This document shows positions 26,742 through 34,824 of a stretch of DNA of 64,000 nt, in pieces. Source of the DNA: CAZNUP01 sp964609775 (GTDB lineage: Bacteria; Patescibacteriota; Microgenomatia; JAMCZE01); assembly GCA_964609775.1 (NCBI GenBank), contig CAZSSJ010000001.1:36527-100526 (forward strand), in the 5' to 3' direction. The notes under the pieces were generated by a model. That model saw only the letters and a program-made list of their open reading frames with translations. It was not told the DNA's origin and made no database searches. Each line of letters opens with the position of its first letter. Within the stretch, counting starts at the first letter, position 1. The position numbers and the translations under genes were made by a program.

Positions 26742-26996
26742 ATGAACACAGTCAGAACGACGATTTCGCTGGAGGCGGATTTACACCGGCAAGTTTTGGC
26801 ACAGGCCAACAACCTGGGCTTGTCCATGAGCGAAGTTGTTAACAAGCGACTGATGAATCCTAACTTCGGGAAGAGCCGGGCCCAGATTGAGGAAAAAATT
26901 GCTGAGGACCGGCGCTTTTTCAGGCAGTTGTCTCACAAGGGAAGAAAAGTTGATTTAGTTAAGGCTTTGAGAGAGGACCGGGACCGTGACAGTTGA
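26742..26996 (+). CDS. vapB: VapB-type ribbon-helix-helix antitoxin
   Basis: The protein starts at ATG 26742 (MNTVRTTISLEADLHRQVL), a typical ribbon-helix-helix DNA-binding N-terminus, followed by a charged C-terminal tail that would bind the toxin. It overlaps the PIN-domain gene by 11 nt. The pair is a type II toxin-antitoxin module. Duplicated GCATCTTGA boxes over the promoter fit autoregulation. Confidence 0.75.
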   Translation: MNTVRTTISLEADLHRQVLAQANNLGLSMSEVVNKRLMNPNFGKSRAQIEEKIAEDRRFFRQLSHKGRKVDLVKALREDRDRDS

Positions 26997-27405
26997 CAGG
27001 TTTGTCATTGACGCCAGCGTGGTTTTGGAATGGGTGGAAACGAAAGAGTCGCCTCAAAAACAGAGGGCGCTTGGTCTCTATGAGCGGCTGGTGAAAGGTG
27101 AGGTGGCTTTTTCGGCGCCTTCATTTCTTCTGGTTGAGGTCATTAATGTGCTTTATTGGAAGAAAAGAAACACGGTTGAGGAGATCAGAGACTTTGTTGA
27201 CCGGGTCAAGACTTCGGGGATTAATTTTGTTGACGGCGCGTTTTCAGCTGACGCCAGTGATGAGCTTCTGGATGCAGTTGGAAAGCATGAGATTACAGCC
27301 TATGACGCACAGTATGTGATTCTGGCAAAGAAGCTGGGAGTGAAGCTCCTGACGTTTGATGAGAAGTTGTTGGGGATTAAAGAAGTGGGTGCGGGGGAAT
27401 GGTAG
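26986..27405 (+). CDS. vapC: VapC-type PIN-domain ribonuclease toxin
   Basis: This 139-aa PIN domain has the acidic residues expected for a metal-dependent RNase: DAS near residue 9, an acidic Glu in LLVEVINVLY, and AYDAQYVILA with LLTFDEKLL at the end. It starts at GTG 26986 inside the antitoxin gene. A decayed copy of its last 26 codons sits at 34738-34818, in both cases tail-to-tail with a member of the same small-gene pair. Confidence 0.82.
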   Translation: MTVDRFVIDASVVLEWVETKESPQKQRALGLYERLVKGEVAFSAPSFLLVEVINVLYWKKRNTVEEIRDFVDRVKTSGINFVDGAFSADASDELLDAVGKHEITAYDAQYVILAKKLGVKLLTFDEKLLGIKEVGAGEW

Positions 27406-27411
27406 AGAGAC

Positions 27412-27804
27412 CTACCATATTTCCTGTGGTCCATATTCCTGGTCGAAATCTTTTTGAGCTAAGCGAACATATTTCTCTTCGGTAATCTGCCAAGAGGTGC
27501 CGTCTCCCTTTGGATCCCATTCGGTGCGTAATAGAACAGTGTTTGGTGTGCGGGTTTTCCAGCGAGATTCGCGAATGTCCGGCCTTTTTGTTCGAACCGC
27601 TTCATCATATTCATCGTATTTTCGACCCGTTAGTCCTATTCTTTCTTGAGCTAATCGACGGCCTTCTTCAGTCCAAGGACGAAATTCAATTCTCCTTCCT
27701 TGTTGGCCAGGTCCAAAACCAAGATTTGGATGGAGAAAATAATCAAGTTCTATTTTATCCTGCTCAAATAGAGCTTGTGTCTCCGGCGATTGATTTACGG
27801 ACAT
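27412..27804 (-). CDS. Small hypothetical protein, GA-tract-leader gene 3
   Basis: This 130-aa soluble protein has a central motif EGRRLAQERIGLTGRKY and a C-terminal RTEWDPKGD...YVRLAQKDF. I do not recognise the family. It ends 6 nt from the vapC stop. A paralogue with an amber codon lies at 34825-35208, also next to a vapC end, so this gene and vapC were copied as one unit. Confidence 0.65.
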   Translation of the reverse strand: MSVNQSPETQALFEQDKIELDYFLHPNLGFGPGQQGRRIEFRPWTEEGRRLAQERIGLTGRKYDEYDEAVRTKRPDIRESRWKTRTPNTVLLRTEWDPKGDGTSWQITEEKYVRLAQKDFDQEYGPQEIW

Positions 27805-27850
27805 GGCCTTATTCTCTCTCTCTCTTCCTAAAAAGTCAAATTTGGTTGGG
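27805..27850 (-). promoter_or_regulatory. Shared GA-tract leader, copy 3
   Basis: This is the second subtype: TTGACTTTTTAGGA, a 13-nt GA tract, AATAAGGCC and the ATG. Copies 4 and 7 have the same subtype. Confidence 0.65.
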
Positions 27851-27867
27851 CCGGAAAAGTGGTCGTG

Positions 27868-27895
27868 TCTTATTTATGCGATCGCATTTTTAAGA
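27868..27895. promoter_or_regulatory. GCGATCGC-centred palindrome with different arms, copy B
   Basis: TCTTA and TAAGA arms surround ATGCGATCGCAT. The core matches the other palindromes but the arms do not (they have TGTTCCAT/ATGGAACA). It sits in the same place relative to the leader, between divergent genes. Confidence 0.55.
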
Positions 27896-27928
27896 AGTCA
27901 GTTGGTTGATAAGAGAAGATAGGATAAA

Positions 27929-27957
27929 TTGACATTATTAATTGATTCGACTATAAT
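27929..27957 (+). promoter_or_regulatory. Consensus promoter of the HTH/nucleotidyltransferase pair
   Basis: TTGACA, 17 nt, TATAAT: a full sigma-70 consensus. The start codon is 20 nt beyond, with AGAGG upstream of it as ribosome site, so this unit has a leader. Confidence 0.8.
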
Positions 27958-27977
27958 CGAAAAGAGGCATAAAACAT

Positions 27978-28565
27978 ATGAAGAAAATCGAACTCATTTG
28001 GCGGGAGATTCTAGAGAACGGACAGAAAGATCCCGTTTTTGAACAGAAGGAGCTGGCGTCAAGACTGGGATTGTCCACGAGCACGGTTTTTGCGGCGCTT
28101 GAGCCATTGAGAGCAATTGGAGCGGTAACGGTTGGCGGCCGGGGGTTTCGGTTGACTAATTTTTCCAAAGTGCTCTTCTTTTGGGCGACGCATCGAAATT
28201 TGGCCAAAGATATCGTTTACAAAACGAGGGTTGATCTGCCAATGGTCGAAATTGAGGGCCTGGTTGACAACGAAACGATTTACGGGGCATATAGTGCCGG
28301 CCGCAGGCTTCTGGGGCAGGCTCCGGCTGACTATGACAAAGTCTATCTTTATGCCTCAAAAACAGACAATTTGATCAGGAGATTTCCGAGGGCGGGGGGG
28401 GCAGCCAACGTTTTTGTCCTGCAGGCTGATCCGGGCTTGCCGGCTTTTGGCAAAATGACCCCGGTGTCGCAGACGTTTGTTGATTTGTGGAATTTGCCGG
28501 ACTGGTTTGCGCAGGATTTTTTGGAGGCTTTAAAGGAGAAATTTTATGGCGGATTATTATCATGA
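27978..28565 (+). CDS. Winged-helix protein, putative antitoxin of the nucleotidyltransferase pair
   Basis: This 195-aa protein has a winged-helix N-terminus (FEQKELASRLGLSTSTVFAALEPLRAIGAV) and a C-terminal part resembling AbiEi/COG5340-type regulators (IYGAYSAGRRL). It overlaps the next gene by 20 nt. By family knowledge the first gene of such pairs is the DNA-binding antitoxin and the second a nucleotidyltransferase. It has the best promoter in the island. Confidence 0.7.
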   Translation: MKKIELIWREILENGQKDPVFEQKELASRLGLSTSTVFAALEPLRAIGAVTVGGRGFRLTNFSKVLFFWATHRNLAKDIVYKTRVDLPMVEIEGLVDNETIYGAYSAGRRLLGQAPADYDKVYLYASKTDNLIRRFPRAGGAANVFVLQADPGLPAFGKMTPVSQTFVDLWNLPDWFAQDFLEALKEKFYGGLLS

Positions 28566-29157
28566 TTTAGTGACTGACAAGAGTTGGAAGACTTTGCAGG
28601 AACTTAAGAGCCAGGTGGATTTTGTGCTCATCGGCGGGTGGGCGGTTTATTTATATACAAAAGCTTTGAAGTCGAAAGACATTGACATTATTGTCAATTT
28701 TGACCAACTGGACAGATTAAGGAGTCAATTTGAGGTCGTCAAAAATGAGCGGTTGAAGAAATATGAAGCGAGGCGCGAGGAAGTCCAGATTGATGTCTAT
28801 TTGCCGCACTTCAGCGAAATTGGAGTGCCCATTGAGGAGGTTGTCAAAAGGGTCGTTTCCCGGGAGACGTTTGTGGTTCCGGTGCCGGAGGCGCTTCTCA
28901 TTTTGAAGCAGTTTATTTTGGGGCAGAGGGGGCTGTCGGCCAAGGGCCAAAAAGACCGACTGGACATCTTGTCGATCCTCCTTTCGGTTGAGGTGAACTT
29001 TAGGGAATATCGCAAATTAACGCAGGCGTGGGGCTTGACTTCTTTTCCTTCGGAGCTGGCGGAACTTGTTTCGACAACGGTCAGAATTCCGGAGCTATCG
29101 GTTGATGAGTATCAATGGTCGAAGGTGAAAAAGAAGGTTTTGAACTTGGTGGCTTAG
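28546..29157 (+). CDS. Nucleotidyltransferase-fold protein, partner of the winged-helix protein
   Basis: This 203-aa protein shows FVLIGGWAVYLYTKALKSKDIDIIV, the GG...DxD core of minimal nucleotidyltransferases, and a second acidic site in VQIDVYL. It matches AbiEii/DUF6036-like toxins more than MNT/HEPN pairs. The start ATG lies inside the end of its partner gene. Confidence 0.75.
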   Translation: MADYYHDLVTDKSWKTLQELKSQVDFVLIGGWAVYLYTKALKSKDIDIIVNFDQLDRLRSQFEVVKNERLKKYEARREEVQIDVYLPHFSEIGVPIEEVVKRVVSRETFVVPVPEALLILKQFILGQRGLSAKGQKDRLDILSILLSVEVNFREYRKLTQAWGLTSFPSELAELVSTTVRIPELSVDEYQWSKVKKKVLNLVA

Positions 29158-29219
29158 CGTCGGGTTTTTAGTTGTCTCCCGTGTTTAGATTTGTGGTCCG
29201 AGAGCTTGAGAATATGACA

Positions 29220-29675
29220 TTAGTTTTGAGGTTGGAGCATTTTGATGAGACTGCCTAGTCTTGCTGCTTGATCTTCGCCGATCGTTGATGCAGTCTGGGC
29301 TGCACCGAGGAATTCTTCACGTAGAAATTGTCTTTCAGGGTTCCTTCCTAGGGCTACTGCGTCCTTTCCCTCTGCTGAGGCCGCGCTTTCGAGCCATTTT
29401 GCCTGGTCTATTTTCAGATAATTTATTGCTTTTTGCCTGGCAGCCGGGTCGTTGTTTTTTAATCCCGTGGCAATCTGTTCGATTACTGCGCGGCCAGCTT
29501 CGTACATGGCCCGGATTTCCCCTTGATCATCGCCCCAACCCTCGCCTGCTTTTTCAGCCGCCTCAAGCTCATGCTCAAAGTAGGTTATCGGATTAGCGTA
29601 GATTTCGTTCGATTCGGCTTCGTACCAATGAGGGAATCTGCCAGTTTGAGTTGTTTTTTCTGTTCTGTCAGCCAT
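29220..29675 (-). CDS. Small helical hypothetical protein, GA-tract-leader gene 4
   Basis: ATG 29675 (MADRTEKTTQ) is chosen because GGAGG lies 8 nt before it; the upstream ATG at 29690 has no such site. The 151-aa product is acidic and mostly helical with no recognised domain. Here the GA tract lies upstream of a separate Shine-Dalgarno site, which shows that the tract is not simply the ribosome site. Confidence 0.6.
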   Translation of the reverse strand: MADRTEKTTQTGRFPHWYEAESNEIYANPITYFEHELEAAEKAGEGWGDDQGEIRAMYEAGRAVIEQIATGLKNNDPAARQKAINYLKIDQAKWLESAASAEGKDAVALGRNPERQFLREEFLGAAQTASTIGEDQAARLGSLIKMLQPQN

Positions 29676-29690
29676 TTGAATTACCTCCAA

Positions 29691-29740
29691 GGTCTATTGT
29701 CTCTCTCTCTCTTCCTAAAAAGTCAAATTTTGGCTTTGCG
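29691..29740 (-). promoter_or_regulatory. Shared GA-tract leader, copy 4
   Basis: TTGACTTTTTAGGA is followed by a 13-nt GA tract and CAATAG. A real ribosome site (GGAGG) and the start codon follow, so the tract belongs to the promoter or 5' end. Confidence 0.65.
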
Positions 29741-29771
29741 TTTTGGCTACGAAGTTGATATACTCTGAGAA

Positions 29772-30047
29772 ATGCAAACTACGCTTCTTAACTACCGAAT
29801 CATTGTTGAGCCCGACAGCCAAACTGGAACAGGCAAGCTTGGATACACAGCCTATGCACCCACCTTGGGAGTGGCTGATGATGGAAAGACAATTGAAGAG
29901 GCAATTAAAAATGTTCGGGGCGCAATTGAAGCATTTGTGGAAAGTTTGATCGTTGATGGGCAACCAGTGCCAACAGACCGAGTGGAGCAAGATCTTGTGG
30001 CGACGGCACAAATTTCGGTTAACGGCCCGGTTCAATTCGCTTTTTAA
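29772..30047 (+). CDS. hicB: HicB-type antitoxin
   Basis: This 91-aa protein has the partly degraded RNase H fold of HicB (YTAYAPTLGVADDGKTIEEAIKNVRGAIEAFVESL). It starts 7 nt after a TATACT box, implying leaderless translation. The stop overlaps the hicA start (TAATG). The gene order hicB-hicA is the reverse of the classical order but is common in other bacteria. Confidence 0.85.
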   Translation: MQTTLLNYRIIVEPDSQTGTGKLGYTAYAPTLGVADDGKTIEEAIKNVRGAIEAFVESLIVDGQPVPTDRVEQDLVATAQISVNGPVQFAF

Positions 30048-30268
30048 TGCCTGAGATTCCTCAAATTAAACCTCGGAATGTGGAAAAAGTGCTACTGAAA
30101 AGAGGTTTTGTCGGCCGGACAACAAAAAGCAGTCATGTTGTTTTTGTTCATAAGGATGGCAGGCGCACAGTTGTTCCGGTTCACAATAAACCGGTGAGCA
30201 CAGGAACTCTTCGGGCAATCCTTCGCCAGGCAAAGATTTCCGTGGAGGAGTTTTTGGAGGAAGTTTAA
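30047..30268 (+). CDS. hicA: HicA-type mRNA interferase toxin
   Basis: This 73-aa dsRBD-like protein (VEKVLLKRGFVGRTTKSSHVVFVHKDGRRTVVPVHNKPVSTGTLRAIL) has the conserved catalytic His of the GSHHVF-type motif (here SSHVVF). It is translationally coupled to hicB. It ends tail-to-tail with GA-tract gene 5, overlapping its stop by 4 nt. Confidence 0.87.
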   Translation: MPEIPQIKPRNVEKVLLKRGFVGRTTKSSHVVFVHKDGRRTVVPVHNKPVSTGTLRAILRQAKISVEEFLEEV

Positions 30269-30705
30269 TTGGGAGATGGGGTTTCTGGTGGACTTGAGAA
30301 CTTTTCTAGTTGTTTTGCTAGAGCCCTGAAACCTGACAAAAACCATGTCTCGCCTTCATCCTCACTTTTTTTTGGTTCGAGACCGTACTCTTCAGACATT
30401 GCGTTGACAACTCCTGAGAAGTCGTTCAGGGTCTGAGCAGTTCTGAGGGCGTCTTGCCACAACTGTATACCTTGTTCCGCTGCCGCATACATTGCTGGGT
30501 CGTCTTGTGGATCTACACGGTTCCTGATTATTAGCTCATTATTGAGTCTTGTTTGGGCGAGCAGAATTGCATCCTGCCGAGCTTTTCGGTCGGATACCGA
30601 TTTTCCAACATATCTGTTTCTAAACTCAGCTGGTAGTCTGTTTTCCAGAACTGCCCAAGCTTTCCTGGGATTAAAGTTCTCTTCAACATTATTTTTTTCT
30701 GACAT
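30265..30705 (-). CDS. Small helical hypothetical protein, GA-tract-leader gene 5
   Basis: This 146-aa acidic, helical protein (MSEKNNVEENFNPRKAWAVL...) has no recognised domain or membrane segment and no similarity to GA-tract genes 1-4 that I can see. It overlaps the hicA stop by 4 nt. Confidence 0.6.
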   Translation of the reverse strand: MSEKNNVEENFNPRKAWAVLENRLPAEFRNRYVGKSVSDRKARQDAILLAQTRLNNELIIRNRVDPQDDPAMYAAAEQGIQLWQDALRTAQTLNDFSGVVNAMSEEYGLEPKKSEDEGETWFLSGFRALAKQLEKFSSPPETPSPN

Positions 30706-30757
30706 TTGTTTTATTCTCTCTCTCTCTCTCTCTCTCTGCTTAATTTGTCAAGCTTGG
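30706..30757 (-). promoter_or_regulatory. Shared GA-tract leader, copy 5 (23-nt tract)
   Basis: TTGACAAATTAAGC, a 23-nt GA tract (30715-30737) and AATAAAAC before the ATG. The tract length equals that of copy 2. Confidence 0.65.
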
Positions 30758-30793
30758 ACAATCCAGAATGGCCCAGGAGAATTTTAGGGAAAA

Positions 30794-30827
30794 TGTTCGA
30801 TGTTTTGTGATCGCGTTTTATGGAACA
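30794..30827. promoter_or_regulatory. GCGATCGC-type palindrome, copy C
   Basis: TGTTCGAT and ATGGAACA arms surround GTGATCGC with the same 5-nt spacers as copies A and D. It lies 42 nt upstream of the TTGACA box of GA-tract gene 5. Further out, TTTTGTGTCA (30855-30864) is half of the inverted repeat seen complete at 35340. Confidence 0.65.
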
Positions 30828-30908
30828 AAATGTTGGGTGGGAGAACGGCGTGGATTTTGTGTCAATCTGGACGAGAGGTTTCTTGGGGCAGTAGCAGTGG
30901 TGGGGATG

Positions 30909-31943
30909 TCAGAGAAGTTTTTCCTGGCCGGCACTGACTGGCGGGGTTTTGCCGAGGTGGAAATAGGCAGCCGGAGTGGTCATCCGGCCGCGGGGGGTAC
31001 GTTTGACAAAACCGATCTGCATCAGATAGGGTTCGACAACTTCTTGAAGGGTGCCGATGTCTTCAGAAAGAGTGGCGGCAAGGGTTTCCAGGCCAACCGG
31101 GCCGCCACCGAATTTGTCGATGATGGCCAGGAGAAAGCGGCGGTCGGAGTCGTCGAGGCCCAGAGGATCAACTTCCAGAATGTCCAAAGCCCTGGTGAGC
31201 ATTTCGGAGGTGACGGTGCCGGTGCCATGGACTTGAGAATAGTCGCGGACCCGTTTCAGGAGCTTGAGGGCAATTCGGGGAGTGCCCCGGGCGCGCTTGG
31301 CCAGCTCCAGAGCAGCCCCTTGGGCAATGGGCAGATCAAGCTTCACCGCGGCTTTCTTAGCAATTTCCGTCAAGTCTTCCGGACTATAAAAAGAGAGCCG
31401 GTGGGTGATGCCGAAACGGTCGCGAAGAGGGGCGGAGATTAAGCCAATGCGGGTCGTGGCGCCGACGATGGTGATGTGGGGAAGTTCCAGGCGAAGGGTT
31501 CGGGCGGAGGGACCCTTACCCACGACAATGTCGAGGGCGAAGTCCTCCATGGCCGGATAGAGCGTCTCTTCAACAACTTTGCTCAGGCGGTGAATTTCGT
31601 CAATGAAAAGAATGTCGCCCGGTTCGAGATTGGTGAGGATTGAGGCCAGATCACCGGCCCGTTCGATGGCCGGTCCGGAGGTGACGCGAATGTTGGTGCC
31701 CATTTCCCGGGCAATTAAATGGGAAAGGGTGGTTTTTCCCAAGCCCGGAGGTCCGTAGAGCAGAGTGTGCTCCATGGGTTCGGAGCGTTTTTTGGCGGCG
31801 GAAAGGCCGATTTGAAGAGATTGCTTGACTTTCTCCTGGCCGATGAATTCATCCCAGGCGGCAGCCCGAAGGGAGTTGAAAAGTTTTTCCTCGTCGGGAC
31901 TTTTTTCGCTGAGGTCTTTAGATCCTGGATCGGCTTTTTTCAT
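30909..31943 (-). CDS. ruvB: Holliday junction branch-migration ATPase RuvB
   Basis: This 344-aa AAA+ motor shows Walker A (YGPPGLGKTT), Walker B (ILFIDEIHRL), the arginine-finger region (APLRDRFG) and the C-terminal winged helix (TPRGRMTTPAAYFHL). It drives branch migration together with RuvA. Its start overlaps the ruvA stop by 4 nt, and order and length are normal. The core operon lies inside the accessory island. Confidence 0.97.
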   Translation of the reverse strand: MKKADPGSKDLSEKSPDEEKLFNSLRAAAWDEFIGQEKVKQSLQIGLSAAKKRSEPMEHTLLYGPPGLGKTTLSHLIAREMGTNIRVTSGPAIERAGDLASILTNLEPGDILFIDEIHRLSKVVEETLYPAMEDFALDIVVGKGPSARTLRLELPHITIVGATTRIGLISAPLRDRFGITHRLSFYSPEDLTEIAKKAAVKLDLPIAQGAALELAKRARGTPRIALKLLKRVRDYSQVHGTGTVTSEMLTRALDILEVDPLGLDDSDRRFLLAIIDKFGGGPVGLETLAATLSEDIGTLQEVVEPYLMQIGFVKRTPRGRMTTPAAYFHLGKTPPVSAGQEKLL

Positions 31944-32512
31944 TTGAGTTTAGAGAGAGATTTTAAAGCAAAACGGATCTGGTCTTCAATGGCGATTGTT
32001 TCCGGGGGAAGGTTTTTGGTTGCTTGCCGGGCTTCGGAAGGTGAATAGCCCATGGATTCTAAAGCGTCGAGAAGTTCGGAAGTGGCGGAACCGCCCGTGA
32101 GATCGAGGTCGGAAAGGCTGCCCAGTTTGGATTTTAATTCAATGATGATTTTCTGAGCGTTTTTTTTGCCCAGGCGGGGGACAAGGGTGAAGAAAGTCTC
32201 ATCGGCTTTAATGATGGCCTGTTTAACCGGATCAACACCTTTGTCCAGGACAAGGAGAGCGGTCCGTGGGCCAATCCCGGAGACACTAAGAAGCATTTTA
32301 AAGAGGTTTAAACCTTCGGTGTTTGGGAAGCCAAAGAGGTCAAGGGCGTCTTCGCGGACGTGGGTGTGAATGTGCAGGTCAAGCGGCTCGCCAAGGGAAA
32401 GCCTTGAGAGAATTGAGGAGGGAAGAAAGACATGATAGCCCACGCCGCCAACCAGAAGAGTGACAGAATCAAAGTTTTTTTGTTTAACCGAGCCTTGAAG
32501 AAAACTGATCAT
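31940..32512 (-). CDS. ruvA: Holliday junction-binding protein RuvA
   Basis: This 190-aa protein begins with the OB domain (MISFLQGSVKQKNFDSVTLLV), followed by the two helix-hairpin-helix motifs (VSGIGPRTALLVL and VPRLGKKNAQKIIIEL) and the C-terminal RuvB-binding domain. It binds four-way junctions as a tetramer. It is coupled to ruvB by overlapping start and stop. Confidence 0.96.
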   Translation of the reverse strand: MISFLQGSVKQKNFDSVTLLVGGVGYHVFLPSSILSRLSLGEPLDLHIHTHVREDALDLFGFPNTEGLNLFKMLLSVSGIGPRTALLVLDKGVDPVKQAIIKADETFFTLVPRLGKKNAQKIIIELKSKLGSLSDLDLTGGSATSELLDALESMGYSPSEARQATKNLPPETIAIEDQIRFALKSLSKLK

Positions 32513-32605
32513 TGATTAATTTGAAATTTGAAATTTTAAATTTGAAATCAATTTTCAATTTAAAATGTTTCAATTTCAAAACCAGACATTTTTAAAACCC
32601 GTACA
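32513..32605. repeat. AT-rich 7-bp tandem repeat between ruvC and ruvA
   Basis: Degenerate units of the type TTTGAAA/TTTTAAA repeat in the spacer. The same repeat class occurs at 58195-58320 and 59412-59522. Confidence 0.55.
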
Positions 32606-33094
32606 TTATTTTTGAGCGAGGCGCATTTTGTAACTAAATGAATGAGTGATGGCGACGGCCAGAGCGTCGGCGGCGTCGTCGGGCCTCGGAACGGTCTTTA
32701 AATTCAGAACTGATTTTACCATCATTTGGATCTGATATTTATCGGCCCGGCCGTAGCCTGTCAGAGCCTGTTTAATTTGAAGAGGGGTGTAGGAATGGAG
32801 AGACAGACTTTTGAGTTGGGCGCAGAGGAGAACAATGCCGCGAGACTGGCCGACAGCCAGAGCGGTTTTGGCGTTGGCGGCAAAAAATAGCTCCTCGACA
32901 GCCAGGGTGTGGGGGTGATGGGTGGTGATGAGTTTTTCCAGAAAGCGAAAAATGATTTCCAGACGCTCCTCTTCGGGGAGGTGGGCGGCGGTTTCCTGAC
33001 AGCCGAAATCGATGAGATCAAGCCTGCCTTGATCATCTTTAATGAGCCCCCAACCGAGGCGGGCAAAACCGGGATCAATGCCCAAAATTTTCAT
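32606..33094 (-). CDS. ruvC: Holliday junction resolvase RuvC
   Basis: This 162-aa RNase H-fold nuclease has the catalytic acids in MKILGIDPGFARLGWG (Asp7), VEELFF (Glu) and the C-terminal DDAADALAVAITH pair. It resolves junctions handled by RuvAB. A TATAAT box ends 6 nt before the ATG, which suggests leaderless translation of the operon. Confidence 0.96.
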   Translation of the reverse strand: MKILGIDPGFARLGWGLIKDDQGRLDLIDFGCQETAAHLPEEERLEIIFRFLEKLITTHHPHTLAVEELFFAANAKTALAVGQSRGIVLLCAQLKSLSLHSYTPLQIKQALTGYGRADKYQIQMMVKSVLNLKTVPRPDDAADALAVAITHSFSYKMRLAQK

Positions 33095-33156
33095 AGGGCT
33101 ATTATATGTCAGTTTGCAGGAAAGACCGGGCGACGGGATGAAGCAGAAGAAGTGGC

Positions 33157-33435
33157 TTAAGTTTTTAAGCAGTTGGCGTTTTGCTGGAGGGTCCTCTCAC
33201 TTATTCTTGAGATTGAAGATAGGCTAGCTCCCCCTTCCGTGCTGCCGAATCCCCCACAAGAGATTGCTTCAGGACTGGTTTCCTTAAATAGGGGGCAGCT
33301 TAGGCAGTATCTTCGGAACAGCTCTGACGGACCGAAGAATTCAGGGTCTTCATAGGACACTATTAGCAGAAAGCCGGCATAGTCACTGGTCGGGGAGTAT
33401 CGTATTGTTGCTTCAGGCTGCTCGACTTCTAACAT
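33157..33435 (-). CDS. Small hypothetical protein, GA-tract-leader gene 6
   Basis: This 92-aa protein (MLEVEQPEATIRYSPTSDYAGF...) has several cysteines (RRYCLSCPLF) and no recognised domain. It lies upstream of ruvC in the same direction, between the ruv operon and the fic promoter. Confidence 0.55.
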   Translation of the reverse strand: MLEVEQPEATIRYSPTSDYAGFLLIVSYEDPEFFGPSELFRRYCLSCPLFKETSPEAISCGGFGSTEGGASLSSISRISERTLQQNANCLKT

Positions 33436-33487
33436 GGCCTTTATTCTCTCTCTCTCTGCTTAATTTGTCAAGTTGGGACAGTTCAAT
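33436..33487 (-). promoter_or_regulatory. Shared GA-tract leader, copy 6
   Basis: TTGACAAATTAAGC, a 13-nt GA tract (33445-33457), AATAAAGGCC and the ATG. Confidence 0.65.
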
Positions 33488-33502
33488 GAGTCTTTGGGGA
33501 AA

Positions 33503-33536
33503 TGTTCCATGGAATGCGATCGCGTTTTATGGAACA
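33503..33536. promoter_or_regulatory. GCGATCGC-centred palindrome, copy D (best copy)
   Basis: TGTTCCAT (33503) and ATGGAACA (33529) are perfect complements placed exactly 5 nt either side of GCGATCGC (33516-33523). It lies 30 nt upstream of the TTGACA box of GA-tract gene 6 and in front of the fic gene. Confidence 0.75.
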
Positions 33537-33596
33537 GGGGGTTGATTTTTGACGGCAGTCAAAATTTGTATTGGGAACAAAATCTTATATAATCTA

Positions 33597-33611
33597 ATAT
33601 AGTCGCTATAT
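33597..33611. promoter_or_regulatory. Inverted repeat before fic
   Basis: ATATAG-TCG-CTATAT lies 12 nt before the fic start, overlapping the probable -10 region. It could bind the winged-helix C-terminus of the Fic protein itself. Confidence 0.45.
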
Positions 33612-33622
33612 GAGATTTAACT

Positions 33623-34696
33623 ATGGCTGATATTAATCGATTTGACCAGCGGCTGGAGAATTTGCCGTCAGGAATTTGGGCTAGGGTTGCCCGGATTGAT
33701 GAGCTGAAGGGGAGGTTTGTGGCGGGAGCAGAGCTTGGGCCGCAAGCTTTAAAGGGGCTCCGAAGATCGGTTCTGGTGACTTCTTCCGGAGCCTCGACCC
33801 GGATTGAGGGAGCCAAACTTTCTGATGAGGACGTGGAGAAAATGATGCGGGGCATTGATATTGTGAAGTTTGCTAACCGGGACAAACAAGAGGTCCAAGG
33901 CTACTTTGAGCTGTTACAAAATGTGTTTGCTTCCTGGGAGGATTTGAGTCTTTCAGAAGGAACGATCAAACATTTTCACCAAGAGCTTCTGAAGTACGTG
34001 GAGAAGGACAAGTTACATCGGGGAGAGTATAAGCACGACGAGAACAAAGTGGAAATGATCAACGAGGCAGGGGAGTCGGTTGGATTGTTGTTTGATACGA
34101 CTCCAGCTTACCTTACACCAAAAGAAATGCTCGAGCTCGTGGAGTGGACACAAGGGGCACTTGAAGAGAAAAGATTCCACACCCTGCTCATTATTGGAAA
34201 TTTCCTGGTGGAGTTTCTCAATATTCACCCGTTTACTGACGGAAACGGCCGTTTGTCACGGATCTTAACCAATGTGCTTCTTGTTAAGGCAGGCTACGCA
34301 TTTATGCCTTATGTTTCACACGAGAAGCTTGTTGAGGGCAATAAGCCAGATTACTATCTGGCCTTAAGAAGTAGCCAGCGAACTTTTAAGGCACCCGGGG
34401 AGACGGTTGTTCCTTGGCTGGATTTCTTTCTCGCAGTTCTTCTTAAACAGGCGCAGACGGCAGTCGATTTACTCTCGGCGGCCACTATTGAACGGACGCT
34501 GTCAACAAAACAAATAGTTGTTTGGCAATACCTTCAATCGAAGGAGGAGGCTACTCCGGGAGAGGTTGCCAGTCAAACGGGAGTGCCCCGGCCAACAGTT
34601 AATCAGGCCTTGGGTAAACTGGTGCGGCTCAAAATGGTTGAAAAGATTGGTTTGGGCCGGGCGACGAGATACCGGAAGCAAAGGCGAGAAATATAA
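33623..34696 (+). CDS. Fic-domain AMP-transferase with winged-helix C-terminus
   Basis: This 357-aa protein carries the complete Fic motif HPFTDGNGRLSR at residues 202-213, needed for transfer of AMP to target proteins. The inhibitory helix motif S/TxxxEG is present upstream (STRIEG, residues 58-63), so it is an autoinhibited class II Fic. A winged-helix domain (TPGEVASQTGVPRPTVNQALGKLVRL) closes the protein and suggests DNA-binding autoregulation. It fits the island's theme of toxin-like enzymes. The target is unknown. Confidence 0.9.
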   Translation: MADINRFDQRLENLPSGIWARVARIDELKGRFVAGAELGPQALKGLRRSVLVTSSGASTRIEGAKLSDEDVEKMMRGIDIVKFANRDKQEVQGYFELLQNVFASWEDLSLSEGTIKHFHQELLKYVEKDKLHRGEYKHDENKVEMINEAGESVGLLFDTTPAYLTPKEMLELVEWTQGALEEKRFHTLLIIGNFLVEFLNIHPFTDGNGRLSRILTNVLLVKAGYAFMPYVSHEKLVEGNKPDYYLALRSSQRTFKAPGETVVPWLDFFLAVLLKQAQTAVDLLSAATIERTLSTKQIVVWQYLQSKEEATPGEVASQTGVPRPTVNQALGKLVRLKMVEKIGLGRATRYRKQRREI

Positions 34697-34737
34697 TCCC
34701 CTCGTGTTAGACTGATTGGGGTTCGAGTTTTGAATGA

Positions 34738-34818
34738 AAGCTTGGGGTGAGGCTTCTGATTTTTGATGAGAAGTTGTTGGGGATTAGGGATGTGACTGTG
34801 GAGAAGCTCCCGGATTGA
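34738..34818 (+). pseudogene. VapC C-terminal remnant
   Basis: The frame KLGVRLLIFDEKLLGIRDV followed by a TGA stop matches the end of the intact VapC at 26986-27405 (KLGVKLLTFDEKLLGIKEV). Nothing upstream is readable as PIN domain. It is followed at once by a decayed copy of GA-tract gene 3. Confidence 0.85.
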
Positions 34819-34824
34819 TCAGAG

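Noticed and set aside
30768..31442. 224-codon + strand frame opposite ruvB
   Set aside because: It is antisense to the strongly conserved ruvB gene and shows no protein features.
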